Position numbers and translations under genes: made by a program
In this document: piece by piece, positions 21,681-21,992 of the stretch
How the letters are laid out: each line of letters begins with the position of its first letter
Numbering within the stretch: the stretch's first letter is position 1
Notes under the pieces: generated by a model
Told to the model about the DNA's origin: nothing
What the model saw: the letters and a program-made list of their open reading frames with translations, nothing else
The model's database searches: none
Assembly (NCBI GenBank): GCA_046565865.1
Contig: JBKHXU010000034.1
Span: forward strand, 1 to 21,992
Length of the DNA stretch: 21,992 nucleotides
Source of the DNA: JBKHXU01 sp046565865
Lineage (GTDB): Bacteria > Pseudomonadota > Gammaproteobacteria > Acidiferrobacterales > Sulfurifustaceae
Direction: 5' to 3'

Positions 21681-21992
21681 TTAGCGATCCCCGAGCAGCC
21701 GCTTAACCCGCTGCTCCAGCCGATCGACATCGGCGCGCAGCCGATCGACGCCGCTCAAAAATGCCGCGACCTGCTCGCGCTTGGCGAGCACACGCGCCTC
21801 TTCTTGCAGGTACTCCACCGCATCGCGCTCCAAGGTCGTGCCGGCATGATTGGCCCACGCACGCGCGGCGCGAAACACGTTGCCCAACTGGCGTGCCGGC
21901 ACATCACCGACCCATTGCGCCGCCATTTCTTCGGCGTCGATATCGAGGCCGCGCACGATCCGTTGAAACTTCTGCCCCAGCTCGATATCGCC
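21681..21992 (-). CDS. ubiJ: UbiJ, ubiquinone biosynthesis accessory factor (partial, 5' end off the right edge)
   Basis: The C-terminal 103 residues are present, entering at the edge as GDIELGQKFQRIVRGLD and ending RVKRLLGDR. The segment GDVPARQLGNVFRAARAW...YLQEEARVLAKREQVAAF and the heptad-rich end (VDRLRADVDRLEQRVKRLL) match the C-terminal part of UbiJ, which follows its SCP2 lipid-binding domain. UbiJ organises the soluble Ubi complex with UbiK. An internal GTG at 21956 is not the start, since the frame and the homology continue to the edge. The next gene upstream in this operon is usually ubiE. Confidence 0.88.
   Translation of the reverse strand, partial: GDIELGQKFQRIVRGLDIDAEEMAAQWVGDVPARQLGNVFRAARAWANHAGTTLERDAVEYLQEEARVLAKREQVAAFLSGVDRLRADVDRLEQRVKRLLGDR

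Overview
The window is chromosomal DNA from a GC-rich gammaproteobacterium. It encodes the gammaproteobacterial forms of SecB, GrxC, YibN, GpmI, EnvC, TrmL, PBP1b and UbiB/UbiJ. The order secB-grxC-yibN facing gpmI-envC-ctpA-yibQ is the one I recall from Pseudomonas-like genomes; E. coli has the same block without ctpA. The organism makes an MSHA-type type IV pilus and ubiquinone. I cannot name a genus; an unplaced or environmental lineage near Chromatiales or Acidiferrobacterales would fit. No tRNA, rRNA, CRISPR array, prophage or insertion sequence is visible. Genes fill almost the whole window, and no gene-free stretch exceeds 300 bases.

Positions 1-4522 (minus strand) carry an MSHA pilus assembly operon: mshE (ATPase with a tandem cyclic-di-GMP-type N-terminal domain), mshG (inner-membrane platform), an MshF-like pseudopilin, two MSHA-type prepilins, and the first codons of another gene that leaves the window. 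Upstream of it, on the same strand, is a Wzy/WaaL/PglL-type membrane protein with a TPR tail (4661-6616). It could be a glycan ligase acting on the pilin.

Positions 6686-9983 (plus) hold trmL, then mrcB (PBP1b), then a small TPR lipoprotein that looks like the LpoP class of PBP1b activator. This run converges on gpsA with only 3 bases between stop codons.

Positions 9987-12727 (minus) read, in transcription order, a two-cysteine ArsR-family repressor, yibN (rhodanese), grxC, secB, a strong intrinsic terminator, and gpsA. The repressor has cysteines where SqrR/BigR persulfide sensors have theirs, and its neighbours are sulfur and thiol enzymes. Divergently, 12841-18882 (plus) reads gpmI, envC, ctpA, yibQ, a DJ-1/YajL-like gene and a GNAT acetyltransferase, mostly cell-envelope and division functions. 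An AT-rich palindrome lies over the divergent control region.

Positions 19069-21992 (minus) carry the ubiJ-ubiB ubiquinone pair and, downstream, an unrecognised outer-membrane beta-barrel gene with a dyad in its promoter.

The most unusual signal is a dispersed 26-nt hairpin element found four times (7159, 11124, 14430, 17007). It has 10-nt arms related to GCAAAAGTCC/GGACTTTTGC and a loop that is always 6 nt long but always different in sequence. Every copy starts 5 to 11 nt after a stop codon, in the same orientation as the gene it follows. Each has an ATG just before the left arm, and in two cases that ATG is the apparent start of the next gene (envC, yibQ), so the hairpin would encode the start of a signal peptide.
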